Shown here piece after piece: positions 31,776-39,234 of a stretch of 64,000 bases of DNA; within the stretch, counting starts at the first letter, position 1; every line of letters starts with the position of its first letter. The DNA comes from CAYLZW01 sp964388085 (GTDB taxonomy: Bacteria > Myxococcota > UBA727 > CAYLZW01): the NCBI GenBank assembly GCA_964388085.1, contig CAYLZW010000005.1, positions 5,186 through 69,185 on the forward strand, read 5' to 3'. Below the pieces are notes generated by a model. That model searched no databases. It was not told the DNA's origin and saw only the letters and a program-made list of their open reading frames with translations. The translations under genes and the position numbers were made by a program.

Positions 31776-33889
31776 AGCGGTGTACCTGCCGGGCAGATGG
31801 CGTCGCCTTCGACCCAGAGCGGCAGCTCGCTGACGGTGGGGACGCCGTCCTCGAGGGAGGAGACGGTGATGCCGCCGGTCGAGAGCGCGTACACGTAGGC
31901 CTGCTCGCCCTCGGCGATCATCACGCTGCGGCGCACGACGGCGCAGCCCGCGTTCCAGCCCTCGAGCGGCTGGCCGTCGAAGAGCGCGAGCTGCTCGACG
32001 CCGCCCATGCGCTCGATGCCCTGCTCGGCGTCGACGTGGAATACCTCGAGGCCGGTGGAGGTGACCCGGCCGGCGTCGTCGGTGAGCTGAATCGGGATGC
32101 CGAGCGCCGCTCGCGCCGGGAAGAACGTGAAGGCGTGGTGGTCGGTGAGCGCCTCCGAGAACGACAGTCCATCGCCGAAGGTCTCGCGCTGCGCCAGCGA
32201 GGGCGCGTCGGGGTTCTCGACGTCGAAGACGCTGAGCGCCATGCCGAGCACGGTGCCGCGCTCGTCCGAATCGACGCCGATGGTGAGGATGTGGTCGTCA
32301 CCGAGCGGGTGGATGTAGGTCGAGTAGCCCGCCACCTCGAGCTCGCCGCGCAGGCGGGGGCTCCTCGGATCGCTGAGATCGATGACGAAGAGCGGATCCC
32401 AGACACCGCCCGCGGGCGCCGGCGGGATGCGCCACGACGGCGGCACGGACAGCTCCCCGCCCTCGAGGGGATAGGTGACGACGTAGGCGAAGTCGCCCAG
32501 GAAGCGCACGGCCTGGACGAGCTCACCATCGCCGATGTTGTCCACGCGGCCGACCTCGACGAGGCTCAGCTCCTGCTCCTCGAGCACCACGAGGGAGGTC
32601 CGGTTGTTGTCGGCTGCACCGTCGAGGCTGTCGTTCGTGGTCAGCACCGCGCGGAGGCGGCCGTCTTCCTCGTCGAGCGAGAACTGGTTGTGCAAGCGGC
32701 CGGGCAGCGTGCCCGTGGCGCGGTACTCGGCGGCGCCGTCCCCCTCGGTGAAGGCGCGCAGCTTGTGAAAGCGCGTCTCGGCGTATTCGGGCGTGAAGTA
32801 GCCGCCGTCGTGCCAGAGCGTGTCCGCCAGATAGACGCTCTCCTCGCTGGCGTAGATGAAATCGGGGTTGCCGACGACGCCGGTGGACTTGAGCGGGGCG
32901 TTCGGCTCGCTCATCGAGTAGGTGTGCACCACGACCAGGTTCTGTCCGTCGCTGCTCTCGGGCGCGAACGTGTTGTGGCATTGGAAGGCGAGGCCCTCGC
33001 GCAGCGTGGTGTTCGCCTCGACGTCCACGTCGCGCACGCCCGGCAGCGCGTTGCGCAGGCCGTGCGCCTCGAGCAGCGCGCGGTTCTTGTCGTCCATGAA
33101 CGGCGCCGACTGATCGATCCACGGCCAGGACATCTGCGTGCGCGTGACGACGAGCACCTCGTCACCGACGCGGCGTGCGTCGACGTAGCTGCCGTCCACG
33201 CGCGTCTCGCGCAGCAGCACCGGCGCCCGCGGGTCCTCGACGTCGAAGAGCTGCAGCACCACGCTCGGGCCAAAGGCGGCGCGGACGGTCTCGCTGAAGT
33301 CGCTGGCGGCGACCAGCGCGCGCCCCTCGTCGAAGAACATGGCGAAGGCCTGGCCGACGATGGGCGTGCGCGAGCGGACCTGCATCTCGGCGGCGGGCCA
33401 GGCGTCCACGATGATCATCTCGCCGCGGCGCAGCACGTACAGGTGCTCTCCGTCGCTCTTCACGAAGTCGGCTTCATCGACCGCTTCTTCTTGCGTGTTC
33501 GTCTCGGTGAACTCGCGGTCGTCGGGCAGACCGCCGCTGACGGGCGGCTGCACGCCGGAGTCATCCATGGCGTTGGTCGACTCGGCGCCGTTGGCCGCGC
33601 CCTGCTCGGCGCTCACGACGTCTCCTCCCGCCTCGCGCGACACGTCACCGGGAGCGGTGCTGATGGCCTCGTCCGAGCACCCGAGCACCGGGCCCGCGCC
33701 CGAGCCAGCCCGCGTCTCGACGCGAGGGTGCAGCACCTGGTCCTGCAGGTAGGTCTCGAGGTCGTCGCAGGTCTCGAAGCGGTGCAGCGTCTCACCGCCG
33801 AGCGGCGCCCCGCACTGGACCGACATGAGCAAGACGCCGCCCACGGAGAGCCCGATGCGGGTAACGGCGAGCGCGCGCTTGTGCTGCAT
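31772..33889 (-). CDS. Secreted beta-propeller domain lipoprotein (PF09826-like)
   Basis: A 705-residue protein with an N-terminal hydrophobic segment ending in a possible lipobox (MSVQC). Acidic linkers follow, then the family hallmark N-T-x-x-E-x-V-D-E-A-D-F-V-K-S-D-G (TNTQEEAVDEADFVKSDG), then repeated blades ending in VQLFDVEDP, FVIDLSDPRSP, LSVFDVENPDAP. Such 'beta-propeller domain-containing' proteins are extracellular and of unknown function, possibly binding proteins or polysaccharide. ATG 33887-33889 behind GAGGAAG. It heads an operon with two exported hydrophobic proteins and a TPR-like protein. Confidence 0.8.
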   Translation of the reverse strand: MQHKRALAVTRIGLSVGGVLLMSVQCGAPLGGETLHRFETCDDLETYLQDQVLHPRVETRAGSGAGPVLGCSDEAISTAPGDVSREAGGDVVSAEQGAANGAESTNAMDDSGVQPPVSGGLPDDREFTETNTQEEAVDEADFVKSDGEHLYVLRRGEMIIVDAWPAAEMQVRSRTPIVGQAFAMFFDEGRALVAASDFSETVRAAFGPSVVLQLFDVEDPRAPVLLRETRVDGSYVDARRVGDEVLVVTRTQMSWPWIDQSAPFMDDKNRALLEAHGLRNALPGVRDVDVEANTTLREGLAFQCHNTFAPESSDGQNLVVVHTYSMSEPNAPLKSTGVVGNPDFIYASEESVYLADTLWHDGGYFTPEYAETRFHKLRAFTEGDGAAEYRATGTLPGRLHNQFSLDEEDGRLRAVLTTNDSLDGAADNNRTSLVVLEEQELSLVEVGRVDNIGDGELVQAVRFLGDFAYVVTYPLEGGELSVPPSWRIPPAPAGGVWDPLFVIDLSDPRSPRLRGELEVAGYSTYIHPLGDDHILTIGVDSDERGTVLGMALSVFDVENPDAPSLAQRETFGDGLSFSEALTDHHAFTFFPARAALGIPIQLTDDAGRVTSTGLEVFHVDAEQGIERMGGVEQLALFDGQPLEGWNAGCAVVRRSVMIAEGEQAYVYALSTGGITVSSLEDGVPTVSELPLWVEGDAICPAGTPL

Positions 33890-34106
33890 GTCTCTTCCTC
33901 CCCGCTCCCGGCGCAAAAGCAAAGAGCGGCAGCCGGGCTTTGCAAAGCGCGCGCCACTCGCACGCTAGCGCCAACCCGCCGGGATTACGCGCCTTCCTCA
34001 ACGAGCGGGCGCGCCGTCCCCCTCAGGAATTCACCTGTCTGCGCACGCGCGCGAGCCCGGGCAGCGACGGTGTCCGGCGCGCTTCGCGGGCCTCGGCGCG
34101 GCCTCG

Positions 34107-34838
34107 TCACTGCTGCGGCAGGCACTTCGCGCCCATGCGGTACAGCGTCGGCACGTCGGCGATGGACTTCACCACGACGGACTTCCCGCCGCTGTCGAGG
34201 TACGAGAACTGAAAGCCCTTGTCGCGCGTGAAGCAGTCGGGCGCGTTCTCGGGGCGGATGCCGAGCTCGAGGAGCTGGTCGGTCTGGCTGAGCGGCGCCC
34301 CCGTGGCGAGCGCCTCGTCGCTGCCGCCGCCCTTCAGGACGCGCTGCGCGATCCCGCCGAGCGCGACGACGATGAGCACCACGACCGCGATGACGACGTA
34401 CTTCACGGCGCCGGCCCTCTTCGGCGGCGCGAGCGCGTGCATGCGCGGGTTGCTCGCCGCGGCCAGGTTCGGCGGCGCGTCGGGGGGCAGCGTGGCGCCG
34501 TGCGCCATCTCGCTGCGCCACTCCTCGAGCTCGGGGCGCACGGCCTTCTTGCTCGGCGGCGGCGTGCGCTCCTCGACGTCGAGGCCGAGCATCGACATGG
34601 CGTCGCCGCTTTGCGCGGGCACGTCCGGCGCTGCGCTCGGCGGCGGCTTCGCGGCCGGGATGACGGTGATGGCGGGCGTCTCGAGCTCCGCGGAGGGGGG
34701 CGCGGCCGGGCTGTTGCCCGCAAATGGGTTCGGCGCCGCGGCCGGCGCTGCGCCCATGATGTCCTCGAAGGGGTTGCTCGCCCCGGTCGAAGGGGTCGCG
34801 AAGGGGTTGGCTGGCTTCCCGTCACCGTCGCGCGACAT
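34107..34838 (-). CDS. Single-pass membrane protein with N-terminal NPF motifs
   Basis: A 243-residue protein. The N-terminal ~140 residues are Pro/Ala-rich and disordered, with three NPF tripeptides (NPFATP, NPFEDI, NPFAGN). A single membrane helix (VKYVVIAVVVLIVVALGG) follows, then a ~75-residue exterior domain with one Cys pair (DCFTRDKGF … AKCLPQQ). No signal peptide, so the N-terminus should be cytosolic. Family not recognised. ATG 34836-34838 has GGAG upstream. It stands between the beta-propeller operon and the divergent CBS gene. Confidence 0.65.
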   Translation of the reverse strand: MSRDGDGKPANPFATPSTGASNPFEDIMGAAPAAAPNPFAGNSPAAPPSAELETPAITVIPAAKPPPSAAPDVPAQSGDAMSMLGLDVEERTPPPSKKAVRPELEEWRSEMAHGATLPPDAPPNLAAASNPRMHALAPPKRAGAVKYVVIAVVVLIVVALGGIAQRVLKGGGSDEALATGAPLSQTDQLLELGIRPENAPDCFTRDKGFQFSYLDSGGKSVVVKSIADVPTLYRMGAKCLPQQ

Positions 34839-35039
34839 GGCGGCTCCATTCGGCGCCGTGGCGCCCGATCGCCAAGAAGGTAGCGCTGGCCGGAGAGATC
34901 ACGCCAGTGCTCGCCCCGGTGTGCCTCTCTGTGTTCGCGTCGGCGCCCGCGGGGTGCGCAACGGGCCGCCCGGGATTTGGTCCATGCCTTGCTTGGTTCT
35001 CGTTGTGGACCGCGTCCGCGCGGAGACCCTGGAGGCGCT

Positions 35040-35441
35040 ATGCAGGTGCGCGAGGTCATGACCCCCGATCCCGTCGTCGCGGAGGCGACGGCGCCCATCT
35101 TCGACGTCATCGAGCGCATGCAGACAGACGACATCCGGCACATGCCGGTGCTCGACCGCGGCGAGCTCATCGGCGTCATCAGCGATCGGGATCTGAAGGC
35201 CTACTCGTACGACGCCGTGATGAGGTCACCGAACGGCGCGCAGGGGCGGCTGCGCCGTCCGGTCTCGCTGCTGATGTCGGGCGATCCCATCAGCGTCGAG
35301 GCGGAGGCCGAGCTGAGCGAGGCCGTGGACCTGCTGCTCGACAACAAGATTGGCGCGGTGCCGGTGCTCGATCCGGAGGGCAACGTCGTCGGCATCATCA
35401 GCTATGTCGACGTGCTGCGGGCGGCTCGCGAGCTGCTCTGA
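35040..35441 (+). CDS. CBS-domain pair protein
   Basis: A 133-residue protein made of two CBS motifs: VREVMTPDPVV … IRHMPVLDRGELIGVISDRDLK, and VSLLMSGDPISV … KIGAVPVLDPEGNVVGIISYVDVL. CBS pairs bind adenine nucleotides and sense energy or redox status. The ATG at 35040 is preceded by GGAGG. It is the first gene of a run with Hsp20, an FAD/NAD oxidoreductase and three universal stress proteins, a set often induced together in hypoxia or stationary phase (known for DosR regulons in actinobacteria; inference here). Confidence 0.88.
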   Translation: MQVREVMTPDPVVAEATAPIFDVIERMQTDDIRHMPVLDRGELIGVISDRDLKAYSYDAVMRSPNGAQGRLRRPVSLLMSGDPISVEAEAELSEAVDLLLDNKIGAVPVLDPEGNVVGIISYVDVLRAARELL

Positions 35442-35560
35442 GCTGCCTCGCGCTGCCTTCCGCTGCTCTCGGCTCGACGGGCGGGCCAAGCGAGCGTGCC
35501 GCTTCACACACCTTCATGGGCCAAAGCACGCGAACACCAGTCAAACACAAGGGGGCCGCT

Positions 35561-35995
35561 ATGGCGATGACACGATGGGATCCGTACCGAGAGCTCGAGG
35601 ACATGTCGACGCGCTTATCACGCATCTTCGGCCACGACGGCGAGCGAGAGCAGCTGCGGCTCACCGAGTGGCACCCCGCGGTGGACATCGAAGAGGACGA
35701 CGACGCCTTCCACATCAAGGCCGAGCTCCCCGCCATCGAGAAGAAGGACGTGCGGGTGGAGGTGACGAACGGAGTGCTCACCTTCGCCGGCGAGCGTCGC
35801 CGCGAGAAGGAGGACAAGGGCAAGCGCTTCCACCGCGTGGAGCGCTCCTACGGCTCCTTCCAGCGCAGCTTCACGCTGCCTGACAACGTCGACGAGGACG
35901 GCGTGTCGGCGCATTTCAGTGACGGCGTGCTCGACGTGACGGTGCCGAAGACCACCAAGGGCAAGACCGAGGCGCGCACCATCGACATCCAGTGA
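35561..35995 (+). CDS. Hsp20/alpha-crystallin small heat-shock protein
   Basis: A 144-residue protein. A short N-terminal arm (WDPYRELEDMSTRLSRIF) precedes the alpha-crystallin domain: WHPAVDIEEDDDAFHIKAEL, VTNGVLTFAGERR, YGSFQRSFTLP, and the closing GVLDVTVPK. A holdase chaperone that keeps unfolding proteins soluble. ATG 35561 behind a GGGGG ribosome-binding site. It is 119 bases downstream of the CBS gene on the same strand, and convergent with the oxidoreductase gene. Confidence 0.92.
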   Translation: MAMTRWDPYRELEDMSTRLSRIFGHDGEREQLRLTEWHPAVDIEEDDDAFHIKAELPAIEKKDVRVEVTNGVLTFAGERRREKEDKGKRFHRVERSYGSFQRSFTLPDNVDEDGVSAHFSDGVLDVTVPKTTKGKTEARTIDIQ

Positions 35996-36013
35996 GGCCG
36001 CGGCCGGGGTCGG

Positions 36014-37444
36014 TCACACGTCGGGCAGGAAGGCCTCGCCGTCGCTGTCGTGGCGGTCGACGACGCCGCTGCTCTGCTCCTTCGCCGCGCGCGCGCCCAC
36101 CAGCACCGGGTCGAGCACGGGCGCGAGCGGAGGGGCCCAGGTCAGATCCAGGCTGGCGATCTCGTCGACGCGCAGGTCGGCGGCGAGAGCGGTCGCGAAC
36201 ACGTCGATTCGCTTCGCCACCGTTCCGCGCCCTACCATCTCGGCGGCGAGCAGCCGCCCGGTGGCGCGCTCGACGTGAAGCAGCGTCGTGATCCCGGGGC
36301 GGGCGAAGGCGCGCGCGCCGCTGCTCTGCATCGACTCCACCGGCAGCACGCCCTCTCCGAGGGAGCTGAGCGCCGCCCGCGAGAGGCCGGTGCGCGCGGC
36401 TTCGACGTCGAAGAAGCGCAGGGCCTGCGTGCCGACGATGCCACGAAACGAGCGGTGCGCGCCGGCGGCGTTCGCGCCGGCGACGTCACCCTGCTTGAAC
36501 GACGTCGTGGGCAGCGGGTGGAAGCGGTGCCGCCGGCTGACGCGGTCGAAGGCCTCGGCACACTCACCGGCGGCGAACACGCGGGGCGCGCTCGTGCGCA
36601 GCAGATGGTCCACCTCGATGGCGCCGCTCGCGCCGAGCACGATGCCCGCGCCCGCGGCCAACGTCGTCTCCGGCACGAGGCCCGTCGCCACCAGGGCGAT
36701 GTCCGCCGTCAGGCGCTCCCCCCTCGTCGTGTGCGCCACCACGCGCCCGTCCTCGTGAAAGAAGCTCGCCACCTGCACGGAGGTCTTGACGCTGATGCCG
36801 TTGCGCTCCGCCTCTCGCTGCAGCTCGCGGCCGGCCTCGCGGCTGAAATCCGGCAGCAACTGCGCGCTCCGTTCGACCACGAGGACATCGAGCGAGAGGC
36901 GCCGGAGGGACTCCGCCAGCGCGAGCCCGGTCTTGCCGCCGCCGACGACGAGCGCGGAGCGCGGCCGCTCGTCCTCGAGGTAGCGACGGAGCGCGATGGC
37001 GTCCTGCAATTGCCGCGGCGCGAACACTTGCTCGGTCTCGAGGCCGCTGAGGTGCGCGGTGTCGGTGCGGGCGCCGGTAGCGAGCACCACGCTGCCGTAG
37101 TCGAGCGTGTACTCGCGCCCCTCCTGATGGTCTCTGACCCGCAGCCTGCGGCGCTTGCAATCGAGCTCGACCGCCTCGTGCCCCACGCGCTGGAGAATGC
37201 CGCTGTCGTCGCGAAAGTCGGCCGGCGTCGCCACGACGATGCGCTCCAGAGACTCCACGCCGCCGAGCGGGTCCGCGATCTCGTACGGCAGGCTGTCGGT
37301 CACGTAAGCGACGTACGGCGAACGCTCCAGGAGGATGACCGGCACGTCACCGGGGGCCTCGCGACGCGCGGCCGCGGCCGCGGCGGTGCCGGCGACGACG
37401 CCGCCCACGATGACGATGGGGTCTCGCGCGATCGAGCCTGGCAT
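36014..37444 (-). CDS. FAD/NAD(P)-dependent disulfide-oxidoreductase fold protein lacking the active Cys
   Basis: A 476-residue flavoprotein of the CoA-disulfide-reductase/NADH-oxidase group. It has an FAD site (IVIVGGVVAG), YGSVVLATGA, an NAD site (ALVVGGGKTGLALAESL), a second FAD segment (RVFAAGECAE) and a C-terminal dimerisation domain. At the reactive position the group reads N-C-G-L-P-Y; here it is YVTDSLPYEIA, so the catalytic Cys is Asp and thiol-redox chemistry is not expected. It may instead be an NAD(P)H:acceptor reductase. ATG 37442-37444 behind GGAGGG. It faces the universal-stress-protein genes across a 332-bp region. Confidence 0.82.
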   Translation of the reverse strand: MPGSIARDPIVIVGGVVAGTAAAAAARREAPGDVPVILLERSPYVAYVTDSLPYEIADPLGGVESLERIVVATPADFRDDSGILQRVGHEAVELDCKRRRLRVRDHQEGREYTLDYGSVVLATGARTDTAHLSGLETEQVFAPRQLQDAIALRRYLEDERPRSALVVGGGKTGLALAESLRRLSLDVLVVERSAQLLPDFSREAGRELQREAERNGISVKTSVQVASFFHEDGRVVAHTTRGERLTADIALVATGLVPETTLAAGAGIVLGASGAIEVDHLLRTSAPRVFAAGECAEAFDRVSRRHRFHPLPTTSFKQGDVAGANAAGAHRSFRGIVGTQALRFFDVEAARTGLSRAALSSLGEGVLPVESMQSSGARAFARPGITTLLHVERATGRLLAAEMVGRGTVAKRIDVFATALAADLRVDEIASLDLTWAPPLAPVLDPVLVGARAAKEQSSGVVDRHDSDGEAFLPDV

Positions 37445-37776
37445 GACGTCCCTCCGCCGGTTGGCGCGACGACTATTCAACTCCTGCGCCACGAGCGCTG
37501 CGGCGCCGTCGGGCGGATCGTCGTCGACGAGGAACGGTGCGCTCTCCCACAGGCCTCGGTGTCCTTTGATCGGCCGCGCCGTGGGGCAGATCGCGCGCGC
37601 GGCTGCGCGCCGTGGCGAAGCGCCTCACGTCCGCGGGTGGGGTGCCGCGGCGTGGTGGCACGCGGGGTGCTCGGAAAAGGAACGGACAGCGGCGGAGCCG
37701 AGCGCGCGGCTGCGCTGCGAAGCGCCCGCGCGGCGCCCCTCACTGTCGTGCATCGAGCGCCGTGGAGCAGGGACGT
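37445..37776. other. 332-bp intergenic region, presumed divergent promoters
   Basis: No gene. Reading frames here are Arg-rich and without homology. It should carry the promoters of the oxidoreductase gene (minus) and the universal-stress operon (plus), but I cannot point to a convincing -35/-10 pair or operator. Confidence 0.5.
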
Positions 37777-38214
37777 ATGACGACGCAAATCCCACGTATC
37801 CTCGTCCCGGTCGACGGCTCGGCGCCGTCCGATCGCGCCCTCGACCTCGCCGTGCGCGTCGCGGTCGGGCTCGGGCTCGGCCTCGACATCATCACCATCC
37901 TCGACCTCGGCCAGGTGGACGTCTACGACGGCTTCTATCTGACCGACCACCAGCTCGAGGAGCTGCAGTCGAAGGCGAAGAACGAGATCCTCGAGGCGGC
38001 GAAGGCCCGCGCCGGCCGCGCGTCGCCCCACGTGACCACTCGCTTGCTGCGGGGCCGCGCGGCGCACGTGCTGCTCGAGGAGGCCGATCAGCCGGGGGTC
38101 GAGATGATCATCATGGGACGCACGGGCAAGGGCGCCTTCGAGCGCTTCGTGCAGGGCAGCGTCTCGCGGAGCCTCGCGGCACACAGCCCTGCGCCGGTCA
38201 CCATCGTCCCTTGA
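37777..38214 (+). CDS. Universal stress protein (UspA family), copy 1
   Basis: A 145-residue single Usp domain. The N-terminal strand RILVPVDGSAPSDRAL carries the nucleotide-contacting Asp, and the C-terminal ATP-binding motif G-x2-G-x9-G-S is intact (GRTGKGAFERFVQGS). It therefore probably binds ATP. ATG 37777 behind an AGGG ribosome-binding site. The three Usp genes run head to tail with gaps of 13 and -4 bases and form one transcript. Confidence 0.9.
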   Translation: MTTQIPRILVPVDGSAPSDRALDLAVRVAVGLGLGLDIITILDLGQVDVYDGFYLTDHQLEELQSKAKNEILEAAKARAGRASPHVTTRLLRGRAAHVLLEEADQPGVEMIIMGRTGKGAFERFVQGSVSRSLAAHSPAPVTIVP

Positions 38215-38227
38215 CGCGGAGGACGCC

Positions 38228-38725
38228 ATGAACCCGACTCGCTGGCTGGTCGCGCACGACTTCTCGGAGAACGGCCAGCGCGCGGCGGAGGTCGCCGCCT
38301 CCGATCTCGAGCGCGCGGGCGGCGAGCTTCACATCGTCCACGTCTACAGCGTGCCGAGCGTTCCGCTGAGCTATGAGTGGGGCGGCGTCGACGCCATCTA
38401 CGCCAGCTCCCACGAGCTCGAGACCGCGCTCAAAACCGACGTCGTGCGCACCCTCGAGAACGCGGCCGAGCGGCTGCGCGAGACCCACCCGCGCCTCGAG
38501 ATCTTCACGCACGTACACGCGGGGCAGCCGTCGCAGGCGATCTTGACCGCCGCGGACGAGCTCGGCGCCGATCGCATCATCGTCGGCAGCGCCGGCCGCA
38601 CGGGCCTCTCGCACTTCCTGCTCGGCTCCGTCGCCGAGCGCGTGGTACGTCTCGCTCGCTGCCCTGTCCTCGTCGTCAAGGTCGCGAGCGACGCCGCGCG
38701 CGAGGAGAAAGAGAGCCGGTCATGA
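38228..38725 (+). CDS. Universal stress protein (UspA family), copy 2
   Basis: A 165-residue Usp domain (RWLVAHDFSENGQRAAEVA … IIVGSAGRTGLSHFLLGSVAERV). The ATP motif G-x2-G-x9-G-S is intact. In the first strand the usual V-D-G-S is H-D-F-S, as in UspE/UspF-like forms. Its stop overlaps the next start (ATGA). Second gene of the Usp operon. Confidence 0.9.
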   Translation: MNPTRWLVAHDFSENGQRAAEVAASDLERAGGELHIVHVYSVPSVPLSYEWGGVDAIYASSHELETALKTDVVRTLENAAERLRETHPRLEIFTHVHAGQPSQAILTAADELGADRIIVGSAGRTGLSHFLLGSVAERVVRLARCPVLVVKVASDAAREEKESRS

Positions 38726-39234
38726 GCTTTGCGCCCAAGAGAATCCTCGTCCCCCTCGCCATCGAGCATGAAGACGAGCTCGCGCTGGCGCGCGAGGCGG
38801 TGGACACGGCGTGCGACATCGCCAAGTCCTTCGACGCGGAGATCATCCTGCTCCACGCCGCCGCGCCTCCGGTGCCCATCGTCGGACCCGACCTCTCGGG
38901 CGAGACCTACCGCGCGCTCAAGAGCGTGCTCGATGCCCGCGTGGAAGACGCCGAGGCGAAGCTCGACGAGCTCGCGCGCATCGCCGCCGCGCGTGGCGTG
39001 CGGGCCTCGACCCTCGTGCGCAGCGAGGCCGACAGCGTGGCGCAGCTCATCTGTCACGTCGCCGAGGCGGAGCGGGTGGACCTCATCACGATGTCCTCTC
39101 ACGGCCGAAAGGGCATCAAGCGGCTCTTGCTCGGCAGCGCCGCCGAGCGCGTCGCGCATCTCGCGCAGGTGCCGGTGCTGCTGTTGAAGCCTCCTCGCCG
39201 GGAGGCGTCGTTCGCCACCGCTCAGAACGCGTAA
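38722..39234 (+). CDS. Universal stress protein (UspA family), copy 3
   Basis: A 170-residue Usp domain: KRILVPLAIEHEDELALARE at the start and SSHGRKGIKRLLLGSAAERV near the end, with Ser-Ser-His-Gly as the first part of the nucleotide loop. The nucleotide-contacting D-x-S of strand 1 is A-I-E, so nucleotide binding is less certain than in the two upstream copies. Translationally coupled to copy 2 (ATGA). Its last 13 bases overlap the convergent Omp85 gene. Confidence 0.88.
   Translation: MSFAPKRILVPLAIEHEDELALAREAVDTACDIAKSFDAEIILLHAAAPPVPIVGPDLSGETYRALKSVLDARVEDAEAKLDELARIAAARGVRASTLVRSEADSVAQLICHVAEAERVDLITMSSHGRKGIKRLLLGSAAERVAHLAQVPVLLLKPPRREASFATAQNA

Noticed and set aside
31769..34231. 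820-codon open frame on the plus strand opposite the beta-propeller gene
   Set aside because: An Arg/Glu/His-rich shadow created by high GC. It has no domain or ribosome-binding site, while the opposite strand carries a clear lipoprotein with propeller motifs.
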